This document shows, in pieces, positions 21,501 through 33,158 of a stretch of DNA of 64,000 nt. The stretch is from assembly GCA_021234155.1 (NCBI GenBank), contig JAJEKV010000010.1, positions 8,774,260 to 8,838,259 of the forward strand, read 5' to 3'. The notes beneath the pieces are model-generated. The model did not search any database and was not told the origin of the DNA. It was given only the letters and a program-made list of their open reading frames with translations. Source of the stretch: Isoetes taiwanensis (taxonomy: Eukaryota > Streptophyta > Lycopodiopsida > Isoetales > Isoetaceae). Each line of letters opens with the position of its first letter. The first letter of the stretch is position 1. Both the position numbers and the translations under genes were made by a program.

Positions 21501-21824
21501 TGGGTTTTTGTTGATCACGAGATTGAGCTGGGTTTTGTGCTAGGGAAGATCCGGTGCTTGGATTGAATGCCAGCAGCGTGGCAGCTTTTTATGGTTTAGG
21601 ATTGAATCGAGAGATCGAGGATGATTTTTTCCGGGTTTTATCACCGATCTGAGATTTTTTTTGGATTTTTATCCACGAGGCCCGATTTGGGTTTTGGGTT
21701 GAAACAACAAATCTGAATTTGGGCAAGCTAAGGCTTAAATAAATTAGACGGTAAGAATGAGACGAGAATGTTTAATTTGGGTCGGATTTTTCCGGTGTGA
21801 GCATTGATTTGAAATGACTAATAC

Positions 21825-22963
21825 TTGCATTGTTTTTGCGGAAGGGTGAAGCCAATAGGCAGTAGGAAGACCTTCAACCTGAAGAGGTTTAGTTCATCTC
21901 TATGACGTTTTCTCATCGCTTTTGCTGCGGATTTCCTTAAAGCTTACTTAGTGCATATCTATGTCTTTGAAGAATGTCTATGATATTTGCTTAAGGTGTG
22001 CATAGACCGGACTCCTTTGCCAAATATGGTTGGGATCTTTATGGTCGGATGAAATTATCAAAATGAAAATCTATTCCAAGCTACACTACTATGTTAGATC
22101 CCTCTGCATGGCGTGTTATTCTTTGCAACCGACCTTTAAAAGCGAGTGATGTTGATGGCGAAGTGTTTTAACCGCTATACATCCTTTGTTTGATTCCCTT
22201 CGAGAGAGGTGATTAAGTTGCATGGTAAGGCAGCACATGTGTGATGATGGTTCGATTTTAATGGTCAATCAAGTGGTCATGTTAATGGCTTTGAGGCTTA
22301 AGAGACTCTATCGTATTTCCTTAATTGTGTTGCCCTACTTTGCTAAGCCTTTAATAGATTCTAACTTAAATTGCTCGATGTCGATTATGAATGATATCGT
22401 AATTGCATATGAGGTGATCTGACCAAATTAAAGGCGATTGTATATCTCATTTTTCGTATTGTAGTTAGCCTCTCAAAAAAATATAGATGCTCTATATTTT
22501 CTCTTATTTTAAAATGGCCTTAGACCATATAGACAAATTGAGGTCTGTGCCGGATATAAACCGAGTATTTAAGTTTTAATGGTGAGCTAGGTACATCTAT
22601 TTCTTGAAAATGACTAATACTTGCATTGTTTTATAGAAGGGTGAAGCCAATGAGCTACCAAAAGACCTTCAAGCTACTTGGAAGAGGGTTAGTTCATCTC
22701 TATGACATTTTCTCTATTACTGCTTTTGCGGATTTCCTTAAAGCTTACTTAGTGCATATCTATGTCTTTGAAGAATGTCTATGATATTTGCTTAAGGTGT
22801 GCATAGACCAGACTCCTTTGCCAAATATGGTCGGATCTTTATGGTTGGATGAAATTATCAAAATGAAAATCTATTCCAAGCTACAAGACTATGTGAGATC
22901 CTCTGCATGGATGTGTTATTGCTGCAACCAGCCTTTAAACAGTGATGTTGATGGGCAGTAAGT
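21825..22963 (+). other. Two tandem exon-like modules of the Helitron, unit 1
   Basis: A module of about 360 bp occurs near 21825-22200 and again near 22610-22963. Each contains GAAGGGTGAAGCCAATAG preceded by a TTG..AG acceptor-like site, then TTAAGGTGTGCATAG|ACC, an open segment (NMVGSLWLDEIIKMKIYSKL) and CAGTAAGTG, a donor-like end. The same pair is at 28575-28945 and 29370-29730. The splice-like borders suggest a captured, internally duplicated host gene fragment. No family is recognised. Confidence 0.55.
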
Positions 22964-23341
22964 GTTATAATACGAACCATTACATTACACACCTTAAAAC
23001 CCTTAAACCCCTTTTTGTTTGGGTGTATATTCACACGGGGGGTGACTCCGGACAGCAACGACATTTAAGCGGGCATATTCACCCATTATTCCTTAATCTA
23101 CACCGTCCACAAAATTCCTCGTTTATGGGGTATGGATGTATAGAAATTATGATACTGTATAACAAGATTTGAAAAATACTATAAGATTTCAGGTAACATA
23201 CTATATGGTGTTGATTTTTTATGCATACAAAACATAATTATAGGGGCTCATTTGCCGAAGTCACCCCCGTGTGAATATACACCCAAACAAAAAGGGGTTT
23301 AAGGGTTTTAAGGTGTGTAATGTAATGGTTTGTATTATAAC
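22964..23341. mobile_element. Foldback/MITE element with ~85-bp inverted ends
   Basis: GTTATAATACGAACCATTAC at the left matches the complement of the right end (GGTTTGTATTATAAC). The similarity continues inward through CCTTAAAACCCTTAAACCCC and GGGTGTATATTCACACGGGG for about 85 bp. The element interrupts Helitron unit 1 at GGGCAGTAAGTG|TT. A TA duplication is possible but not certain. No ORF. Confidence 0.85.
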
Positions 23342-25556
23342 TTTAAAAAAAATTTTGCCCCCGGGCAAAAAAAAACAAACATTATATCATACTTGGAAGA
23401 AGAGCACTTAAACCATGTGCTTTGCCATGGCACATATGTTGTCGTATATTTAAAAAATGCCATCTTGGATACATATGTTATGGGGAATAATCAAACATCT
23501 CCACAAGTAAATAGAGTTAAGATTTGCCTTGCATAGGGTGTTATAGAATTGCAAGGCAACTTAAATGGATGGGCATAAACTCTGAAATGAACATAAATAC
23601 TTGAGCACTTCAACCGGAATAAGCACAACTTTTACAAGAACTTCGGGGGTATTCTATGTTCCAATAAGGCCCCATTGCAAAAAATCACTTGTATTTCTTG
23701 CTTCATAGCCTTGGCCCATATGTATCTCAACGATTGTAACGATCTAAGCTGTGGCTACAATTCCAGCCTCGAATAGGACAATCCCCACGAAGTTCAAGCT
23801 TCCTAAGCTTTGAACCCCTCATTATTCTCTCCAACACAGCCCAAAAGAAGCCACCTAATCTTTCCACCATATATGCCAATGTGGGCTAAACTTCATTTGT
23901 AAGTCCACCATCATATAAATAGCCAAACGAACCATATTTGAACATCCCTCTAGCAAATTCTTCCGCCATCATCAAATGAAGGTGTGGTTCTCATGTCACC
24001 GAATGCATAATATCTTTGAACGGGTGATATTTGATGCATAAATTGCAAACGGATGTAAACATCTGCAGTTTTGAGCCGGACAAAGTAGCCCCCAATGTGA
24101 TACAAAACCATCTTTGGTGCTCTAAATTTTCAATCACGAAGACTCCTAAGCTTTTTACAATGGTTGCCAAGCACTTCAAGCCCCCAGCATCTCCAATGAT
24201 GTTTTTAGACCTATATAGAAACATGAAATGAGAAATGAGAATTAACCGAGGTATCTCATGCGTTGAAATAATCGCTATATGAAGCATATCATTAGACCTC
24301 GTAATTAGATGAAATCCAGTCTTCTTGAAGCAAATGTTGATTTTTCACGAGATTCTACCACATAATATGAGAAATAAAGAGTACGATGCGAGATGATGCC
24401 CAAGACTCAGAAAGCCGCCTCGAAAGCACAATACCACAAATTTCAAGGTACAAATTTTGGAAAGACGATAATGTAGCACAAACCGAAGGGAAGGTCGGAA
24501 GGGAATGGTGAAGCTTCTTGGAAGGCACTAAATAAGTGCTCTCTGGCATTTGCTCACATTATCGCCAAATAGGCTAAAATCCGACAGGGTTTACGCCAAG
24601 CGTGCTTTTGAGCTAGAAACCTATAGGCGTCCTTTCGTTGTGCTACCATTCTTTGCGAGCTTTCCTTTTCGTAGTTCTTTGCCGTTACTTCTTAAAATTG
24701 CAATCATGGCCACGAGGTCTCGACATAACACGGAATCTAAGAGCTCGAGGGTTCTTCCAAATATTTGTGCTTCCTCGCATTTTCTCGATCTTTTCCTCTC
24801 CCATGCGAAAAAATCTTACAACCGAGTAGAAATGCACCGGATGCTCAAGCCCGTTTTCCTAGTTCTTCCATCCGCCATTTGCACGACCCATTTTCATATC
24901 CATATCCATAGTTCTATCTCGGCTTCAATTGCATGCGCAAGAGGAGAAACTTATTAAATCTTTCTTCATGAACAATGGAAGCAAAGGAGCGATTCAAGAT
25001 GCACCGAGGAAGGGCGGTGGCAAAATCCAATCCGGCAGAAATACAATGTCATTATTTCTGATCTTGATTCCATTCCATACCCTAACCGCCCGTTCTTACC
25101 TTCGCTCCACCATACCCTAAGCGCGGCCGTGCGCCAATAGTGAAGTGGAGAAGGAAAAATAAACTAGCAAAGTCAATGCTAGATCTTCAAACCCAATGTT
25201 AAATCTTATTCTTGAAGCCGAATCTTTGAATCTTGAAGCATGTTGAACCCTCCAAACATTTGTATTGCTTTCGATTCTTGCCTTCTTTCGTCTAACCCTA
25301 AAATAACCCTAAAACATGATGGCGGGATGCTTGCATGCAAAACTACGAAAATGGCAAACTGAAATAAAAGAGGGCTTTTGTTGTGAGCCCTTGGATGTTG
25401 GACCATTGAAAAAAAAAAAAAAGCTAAATAAACAACTAAAAAATGGTGCACTCTAGATGTACGCATTAGTACATCTATTCGAATACGCCATGAAATCTTA
25501 GGAAAACCTTTGTGAAAAGTGTACAAAAACACAAAGCAAACCCCCTGTTATTATGC
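23342..25556. other. Unassigned inserted sequence inside Helitron unit 1
   Basis: Together with the foldback element this stretch is absent from unit 2, so it arrived after or with the copy. It starts at TTTAAAAAAAATTTTGCCCC and ends at TGCTACATATACATCC, where unit 2 similarity resumes. Degraded plus-strand frames near 23380-23980 and the frame at 24550-24957 show no recognised motif. A poly-A stretch lies near 25408. Confidence 0.5.
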
Positions 25557-25629
25557 TACATATACATCCTTTGTTTGATTCCCTTCCAGAGGTGATTAAG
25601 CTGCATGGTAAGGCGGCACATGTGTGATA

Positions 25630-25809
25630 ATGGTTCTGAAAACAAGCAGGAAGACAAAGCAAGTTGTGGTTCTCTTTCCGCCAGTATTATCTACATTATT
25701 TGAGAAGCCCTTGGCTAAATGCATGCATGAGCAGGAAATAGTGCCCGCAGTAAAGACACAAACTTGGTATCTCATCCCACCATTAAAGCTGTATTGTTCT
25801 AAACCATAG
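25630..25809 (+). other. Short ORF block of the Helitron, unit 1
   Basis: A plus-strand frame from the ATG near 25630 begins MVLKTSRKTKQVVVLFPP and reaches about 59 residues. The counterpart in unit 2 near 29800-29957 is shorter, ending at LIPPLMQ after a small deletion. It is preceded by a TTCCAG acceptor-like site. It may be a captured exon. Function unknown. Confidence 0.4.
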
Positions 25810-26987
25810 TATGCAGTAAAGCTTATCTACATTCTTAGAAAAGTCCTCTGTTTTTATTTTCCATGACAACGATTTGTGATCTTCCAATTACCCTTTTAAT
25901 AATTATCGAACTTCAATAGTATGTGCAGGTTCAGACTTCAAGAATCTGTGCAGACTCAAACTGGAATGCATGAAGAAATGCTAAAACGTCCTTATCCACT
26001 CTATTCAGTACAAAAGCAAAAGAGCAACTGAGCAAAATAAGGTGCATCCCTTATGCCATGGATTCTTTGCTCAATGAATTTAGGTTATTGTGCATTCTTG
26101 GGACCAGTAAGGCTGCTTCAAGTTTCTATTCTCCATTCTAAATATAATTTCATGTAGCCTAGAATCCATCATTGAATGAGTACAGATGCTAGTGCATGAG
26201 CTACACAGAATTATTTCCTTTGTAGAGTTTGTTGCTTACCTATCCTTTTTATTATAGGGCGTCTCTTTATATTACGTCTCAAGGCAAAGGTTGTTACTGT
26301 TCCATCATTTTCGCACATGAAATTGCTGCCATACTGTGTATCTCTGCATACTACAGACTCTTGAGATATTTATGATTGTTTTTCATGCACAAATGCTACA
26401 GAAGCAATGCCTAAAAATAGTCATGGTATTTGCTTGCATTTATTGATGTATTGTGCCCAATTCAAAGCCAAGTTGCTAGGCAGAATAATTGAATGAGTCC
26501 TATTCCTTTTGTTTGAACCCTATATGAATGCGCTGCATTAACATTCCTTTTCCAAGATGTATCTTATCTTTGCTATCCCAAAGCAAAAACTATAAAATTT
26601 ATTGAGTCTCTCTTTGATCTCAAAGTATAATCCGGATTTGTTTAGACTGTCGAGCATCCAAACGAATGTGTCAATCTCCACGTAATGTTTTGTCCATGTT
26701 TTCTTCTTTGGGAGGTTGATTTAGCATAAAACTAGGTGTTTCACTGAACATCAAATTTTAATGACGCCAAAATTTGGAGAACCCAATTTTGAACTTAAAA
26801 GCTCTTTTGTTTCAACTGTCTTAATTGCATAATAAACGTGTGGCTTATATATATGGAGCAAATGCAATATAACTTAAGAAGATGTAAGGCTATTGAGCAA
26901 TTCAATATAATCTAAAAGAATGTCAAGTGTTTAATTTAATGTAAACATGGTTTTGTTCTAGGCATAAGGGCATCCTTTACGTTGGAC

Positions 26988-27122
26988 AACCCTTGGAATA
27001 ATTGGACATCCTTTAGTTCCACGTTGCACAACCCTTGGTCATGGTCAAAATTGGATAACCCTTGGAATAATTGAACATCCTTTAGTTCCACGTTTCACAA
27101 CCCTTGGTCATGGCCAAAATCG
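26988..27122. repeat. Two-copy minisatellite, ~69 bp unit
   Basis: CCCTTGGAATAATTGGACAT ... CATCCTTTAGTTCCACGTTG ... CACAACCCTTGGTCATGG is repeated once with few changes. It lies in the 380-bp segment present only in Helitron unit 1. Confidence 0.85.
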
Positions 27123-27323
27123 TTGCAAGGGTAATAATCACACTAGATTTTTTATCCATATTGATGGCAACACTACTTTGCTTAGGGCAATATTTTATAC
27201 ACACCAACTAATCTTCATAGACCATGGGTTCCAATCTAACCTCAACAACTTCCACCATTGCAATTTAATTAAAAGGTGTATTTATAAAAGTACAATTGAC
27301 GAAACCATTGCTTTATGTATACA

Positions 27324-27427
27324 GGAAAGGGCAGTTACATGTCTTTCCTGGCATGGAAACCTGGCGATGCGCGGCAGCGTGGAGGCAGGTTGACATGCCA
27401 AGGAAGGCATGTAACTGGCCTTCCCTG
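27324..27427. repeat. Imperfect hairpin in Helitron unit 1
   Basis: The left arm GCAGTTACATGTCTTTCCTG with GCATGGAAACCTG pairs with the right arm CAGGTTGACATGCC with AAGGAAGGCATGTAACTGGC. Arms are about 35 bp with roughly five mismatches and a 22-bp loop. The copy at 32011-32114 in unit 2 is nearly identical. The size would suit a miRNA-like or foldback structure. No evidence of transcription is available. Confidence 0.75.
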
Positions 27428-30295
27428 TAACATAGAAATCGATCCTTCTGTTCTTAGAGTTCCCTTTACTCCCTATCATTCAGTAATAATGATAGAACGT
27501 TTTGTCACTGGCGAGGTGTATGAAATCCCTGCCCACCTTCATAACTTTTGAAAGTAGATTTTGAATTTGAAGATGTGCATGTTTTGTGTACGTGCACCTA
27601 ACATTCTGCTCATCTACTTTAATTTTTGAAGCTAGCATGAAACTAAATTTGAATAGCTTTTGTAGATATTCTTTAATCTAAAAATTGACATTTTGACAAC
27701 TAAATCTGAATAGGTTTCGTAGGCATTGTCTTTAATATTTTGTTCCTACCTAAATGCAAGGTCAACTTTTATCCTTCATAGGAATATCCATTATTTGCCT
27801 ACTTTAACATGCAAAATACTTATGACATCTTCATGCTCCATCGCATCTACGGACACGACAAACCTATAACTATCTATTTCACCTATGAACTCCATTACAT
27901 CTACCCATTCCACACATCCATGACTAATGCCCGGCATCGCCGGGCACACGTTTCTAGTCTTCTTTTTTATTTTAAGAGGTTGTTGGGTTCCGTGCCAAAG
28001 GGAACGCCGCATCTTACGCCGCATGCGGCGTTCTCTTCCACTTTGCGTTCCCCCTAGCGGGACGCGGGCTGGCGGAATTGAATGCCAGAAATTTTTGAAG
28101 ATTCAATTTGAATTTCCCATGCTTGCTGCTATGAAATTCCTTGGACTCCTCCTTCGTCTCACTTTTTGGCGCTCAGGTCTCACGGTTTTGGCGCTCAGGG
28201 TCGGATTTTGGAGGTGAGTAGAGTAGAAGCTTCGGATCCTCAGCTGGGTTTTAGTTCGAGGCTGATCTTATGTGGGTTTTTTGTTCTGATCACAGGATTG
28301 AGCTGGGTTTTTGTGCTAGGGAAGATCCGGTGCTTGGATTGAAGCGCGCAGTGGTAGTTTTTTATGGTTTAGGATTGAATCAGAGATGGGATGATTTTTT
28401 CTGGGTTTTTATCACCGATCTGAGATGATTTTTTTTCGGATTTTTATCACAGGCCCGATTTGGGTTTTGGGTTGAAACAACAAATCTGAATTTGGGCAAG
28501 CTAAGGCTTAAATAAATTAGACGGTAAGAAGAATGTTTAGCTGGGTGGGATTTTTCCAGGTGAGCATTGATTTGAAATGACTAATACTTGCATTGCTTTG
28601 TAGAAGGGTGAAGCCAATAGACAGCCGGAAGACCTTCAACTGCAGAAGAGGTTTAGTTCATCTCTATGACGTTTTCTCTGTTACTGCTTTTGCGGATTTC
28701 CTTAAAGCTTACTTAGTGCATATCTATGTCTTTGAAGAATGTCTATGATATTTGCTTAAGGTGTGCATAGACCAGACTCCTTTGCCAAATATGGTCGGAT
28801 CTTTATGGCTGGATGAAATTATCAAAATGAAAATCTATTCCAAGCTACAGTACTATGTTAGATCCTCTGCATGGCTATGTTATTGCTGCAACCAGCCTTT
28901 AAACAGTGATGTTGATGGGCAGTAAGTGTTTTAACCGCTATACATCCTTTGTTTGATTCCCTTCCAGAGGTGATTAAGCTGCATGGTAAGGCAGCACATG
29001 TGTGATGATGGTTCTGATTTTAATGGCTGTCAAGTGGTCATGTTAATGGCTTTGAGGCGTAAGAGACTCTATCGTATTTCCTTTATTGTGTTGCCTACTG
29101 CTAAGCCTTTAATAGATTCTAACTTAAATTGCTCTAATGCTGATTATGAATGATATCAGAATTGCATATGAGGTGATACGACCAAATTAAGGGCAGTATT
29201 GTATAATCTCATTTTCTGTATTGTAGTTAGCCTCTCAAAAAATATAGATGCTCTATATTTTCTCTTATTTCAGAAAATGGCCTTAGACCATATAGACAAA
29301 TTGAGGTCTGCTGCCAGATATAAACTGAGTATTTAAGTTTTAATGGTGAGCTAGGTACATCTATTTACTGAAAATGACTAATACTTGCATTGTTTTACAG
29401 AAGGGTGAAGCCAATAGACGGCCAGAAGACCTTCAGAAGAGGGTTAGTTCATCTCTATGACATTTTCTCTGTTACTGCTTTTGCGGATTTCCTTAAAGCT
29501 TACTTAGTGCATATCTATGTCTTTGAAGAATGTCTATGATATTTGCTTAAGGTGTGCATAGACCAGACTCCTTTGCCAAATATGGTCGGATCTTTATGGC
29601 TGGATGAAATTATCAAAATGAAAATCTATTCCAAGCTACAGTACTATGTTAGATCCTCTGCATGGCTGTGTTATTGCTGCAACCAGCCTTTAAACAGTGA
29701 TGTTGATGGGCAGTAAGTGTTTTAACCGCTATACATCCTTTGTTTGATTCCCTTCCAGAGGTGATTAAGCTGCATGGTAAGGCAGCACATGTGTGATGAT
29801 GGTTCTGAAAACAAGCAGGAAGACAAAGCAAGTTGTGGTTCTCTTTCCGCCAGTATTATCTACATTATTTGAGAAGCTCTTGGCTAAATGCATGCATGAG
29901 AAGGAAATAGTGCCCGCAGTAAAGACACAAACTTGGTATCTCATCCCACCATTAATGCAGTAAAGCTTATCTACATTCTTAGAAAAGTCCTCTGTTTTTA
30001 TTTTCCATGATAACGATTTGTGATCTTCCAATTACCCTTTTAATAATTACCGAACTTCAATAGTATGTGCAGGTTCAGACTTCAAGAATCTGTGCAGACT
30101 CAAACTGGACTGCATGAAGAAATGCTAAAACGTCCTTATCCACTCTATTCAGTACAAGATCAAAAGAGCAACTGAGCAAAATAAGGTGCATCCTTATGCC
30201 ATGGATTCTTTGCTCAATGAATTTAGGTTATTGTGCATTCTTGGGACCAGTAGGCTGCTTCAAGTTTCTATTCTCCATTCTAAATATAATTTCAT

Positions 30296-31214
30296 GTTGC
30301 TGCTATCATATTGCAACTATCAATATATTTTTAGAGGTTCATAATACGAGTTATCCACCCCAAACTCTCTCAGATAGTGTTTGTATAATTTCGTAAAATA
30401 ATAGGGCTGAGAGCAGATTATTATTTTTGTTTTTTCCTGTTCAAGCCCTATTAAGCACGTATAGGTTTTGCTCAATTTGAGCCATAGTTGAGATGCGCAT
30501 GTACAGGTTTTGTTCAATTTTGAGCCGTAGTTGCGCGCAAAGACATTTTGCTATCGGATTCAAGGAGCAACAAGCAATATTTAGGTAGATTTGGTTTTTG
30601 ATGTCTTGGTCTTGAGGTTTGGTTCTGTTTATGTGTGCCTGTGCTCTTTGGATTTGTTTAAATGGATCTCGATTTTTTGGCTCATCTATATTGTATGTAG
30701 CATTGGGGAAGCATCATTAGTTGTAGCTCTCTCAAGATCAAGCCATGCGAGACAGAGCTTATGTGTTTGCACTTTTACCAGGTAGTAGTCCTCCGTCTTC
30801 ATCAGAGTTTCATCACATTTCATATTCATACATTGGCATCCACTAAGCAGTTAATTTTGCATCAATGTGAGCTTTGTTTTTCCTGTGTTTTTATGCTTTA
30901 AGTTATGTTGAACTGATTTCTTGGTTTGCAGTGTGTTTCAGAACTTTGGACGAAGTCTTTTGTGAATTTCATCATGGACGAATGTGCATCTAATTATTCA
31001 GATATATTCTTGCTGCTTTGTGGCTGGCAACTTCTTATTTGTGGCAGCCATTGATTTCGATTAATGATGTGGATATGATGTCTGTTGAAGGTCTGGTAGA
31101 TATCTTAGAAGTGGTCTCTCATGAGTCTGCTAGGTATATGTAATAAAGCTCATATAGCTTGAGTCATGCAAATAATAAGGCTTTTGTTTTGTGGCAAAAG
31201 TCATTGACCTTACA
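30296..31214 (+). other. 919-bp segment present only in Helitron unit 2
   Basis: Unit 1 reads TTCATGTAGCCTAGAATCC at 26150 where unit 2 has TTCATGT, this segment, then CAGCCTAGAATCC. The segment contains a T-rich plus-strand open frame at 30591-30785 and a TTGCAG|TGTG acceptor-like site near 30930. It may be original Helitron cargo lost from unit 1 or a later insertion. No motif recognised. Confidence 0.6.
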
Positions 31215-32010
31215 CAGCCTAGAATCCATCATTGAATGAGTACAGATGCTGGTGCATGAGCTACACAGAATTATTTCCTTTGTAGAGTTTGTTGCTTACC
31301 TATCCTTTTTATTATAGGGCGTCTCTTTATATTACGTCTCAAGGCAAAGGTTGTTACTGTTCCATCATTTTCGCACATGAAATTGCTGCCATACTGTGTA
31401 TCTCTGCATACTACAGATTCTTGAGATATTTATGATTGTTTTTCATGCACAAATGCTACAGAAGCAATGCCTAAAAATAGTCATGGTATTTGCTTGCATT
31501 TATTGATGTATTGTGCCCAATTCAAAACCGAGTTGCTAGGCAGAATAATTGAGTGAGTCCTATTCCTTTTGTTTGAACCCTATATGAATGCGCTGCATTA
31601 ACATTCCTTTTCTAAGATGTATCTTATCTTTGCTATCCCAAAGCAAAAACTATAAAATTTATTGAGTCTCTCTTTGATCTCAAAGTATAATCCGGATTTG
31701 TTTAGACTGTCGAGCATCCAAACGAATGTATCAATCTCCACGTAATTTTTTGTCCATGTTTTCTTCTTTGGGAGGTTGATTTAGCATAAAACTAGGTGTT
31801 TCACTGAACATCAAATTTTAATGACGCCTGGCGATTTTTTATCCATATTGATGGCAACACTACTTTGCTTAGGGCAATATTTTATACACACCAACTAATC
31901 TTCATAGACCATGGGTTCCAATCTAACCTCAACAACTTTCACCATTGCAATTTAATTAAAAGGTGTATTTATAAAAGTACAATTGATGAAACCATTGCTT
32001 TATGTATACA

Positions 32011-32114
32011 GGAAAGGGCAGTTACATGTCTTTCCTGGCATGGAAACCTGGCGATGCGCGGCAGCGTGGAGGCAGGTTGACATGCCAAGGAAGGCATGTA
32101 ACTGGCCTTCCCTA
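32011..32114. repeat. Imperfect hairpin in Helitron unit 2
   Basis: This is the second copy of the hairpin at 27324-27427. The arms are conserved: GCAGTTACATGTCTTTCCTG against AAGGAAGGCATGTAACTGGC. Confidence 0.75.
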
Positions 32115-33158
32115 TAACATAGAAATCGATCCTTCTGTTCTTAGAGTTCCCTTTACTCCCTATCATTCAATAATAATGATAGAACGTTTTGTCATTGGTG
32201 AGGTGTATGAAATCCCTGCCCACCTTCATAACTTTTGAAAGTAGATTTGGAATTTGAAGATGTGCATGTTTTGTGTACGTGCACCTAACATTCTGCTCAT
32301 CTACTTTAATTTTTGAAGCTAGCATTTTGAAACTAAATTTGAATAGCTTTTGTAGATATTCTTTAATCTAAAAATTGACATTTTGACAACTAAATCTGAA
32401 TAGGTTTCGTAGGCATTGTCTTTAATATTGTGTTCCTACCTAAATGCAAGGTCAACTTTTATCCTTCATAGGAATATCCATGCCTACTTTAACATGCAAA
32501 ATACTTATGACATCTTCATGCTCCATCGCATCGACGGACACGACAAACCTATAACTATCTATTTCACCTATGAACTCCATTACATCTACCCATTCCACAC
32601 ATCCATGACTAATGCCCGGCATCGCCAGGCACACGTTTCTAGTGCTCTTTAAGATCAGAGGTCCTATTAAAAAAATACAGATAGTTAATTTTTTTAAAGA
32701 TACCATGTATGATTAAATTGCAGAGCAACACAATGTACAAAGAACCACATTGTGTTTTTATGCTTAACATACCCAATTTTTGGTACGATCAGCACCCGAC
32801 CAGCACCTTGGATCGCGGCTGTCAGTTGAAGGGCAGGTCATCCGTCATTATGGTGAAGGGGACATCCTTCATAATTTTTCATCGATTTTAGCACGAATCC
32901 TCTGAAAGGTAACCTTTGTTTTCACGTAATTTTTTAAGAATCATTGCCACCCTTTTCCTCTTTCTATTGGATCGATCAAGCTTCTCTAACACTCTGTTTC
33001 CGAAATCATCAAGCAAGTTTTACCTTGTGATGGCGCTCAATTCCGGCGAGGTTATTCTTAGTTTTCCTTTTGTGATCTAAGTTATTTCGCTCCTACTAAT
33101 TCTGTCATCTATTTGAGCCCATAAAGTTTTGAACTTTTTGTGCATGCAAGATCTGCTG

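Larger units (their letters stand above)
21191..27957 (+). mobile_element. Helitron unit 1
   Basis: The unit is 6767 bp, lengthened by a 2.6 kb insertion at 22964-25556 and by about 380 bp at 26767-27147 relative to unit 2. It ends with the perfect hairpin TGCCCGGC-ATC-GCCGGGCA (27928-27946), CACGTTT and CTAG (27954-27957). It lacks about 920 bp present in unit 2 (30296-31214). Confidence 0.88.
21191..32642 (+). mobile_element. Head-to-tail Helitron pair
   Basis: Two copies of one unit follow each other with no base between them: 21191-27957 and 27958-32642. Each starts TCTTCTTTTTTATTTTAAG and ends with a hairpin, a 7-nt spacer (CACGTTT) and CTAG. The array sits between A (21190) and T (32643), and the paralogous empty site is ATTCTTCATA|TGCTCTCC at 16250/16251. 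TC start, CTRR end, a 3' hairpin 7-12 nt before the end, insertion between A and T and no target duplication are the defining marks of Helitrons. No Rep/helicase is encoded, so both are non-autonomous. The direct junction suggests a rolling-circle concatemer. Confidence 0.9.
27958..32642 (+). mobile_element. Helitron unit 2
   Basis: The unit is 4685 bp and starts directly after the CTAG of unit 1. Its terminal hairpin at 32613-32631 has one mismatch (GCCCGGC/GCCAGGC), followed by CACGTTT and CTAG at 32639-32642. It is the less disturbed copy and shows the original order: GC-rich 5' block, two exon-like modules, short ORF block, hairpin block, terminus. Confidence 0.88.

Noticed and set aside
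24550-24957. 135-codon frame in the insertion inside Helitron unit 1
   Set aside because: No recognised motif and it lies in mosaic inserted sequence; left as unassigned.
21191-32642. Simple tandem segmental duplication
   Set aside because: The ends have TC, a terminal hairpin and CTAG, and the array sits at an A|T site that is empty in the paralog, so Helitron insertion explains it better.
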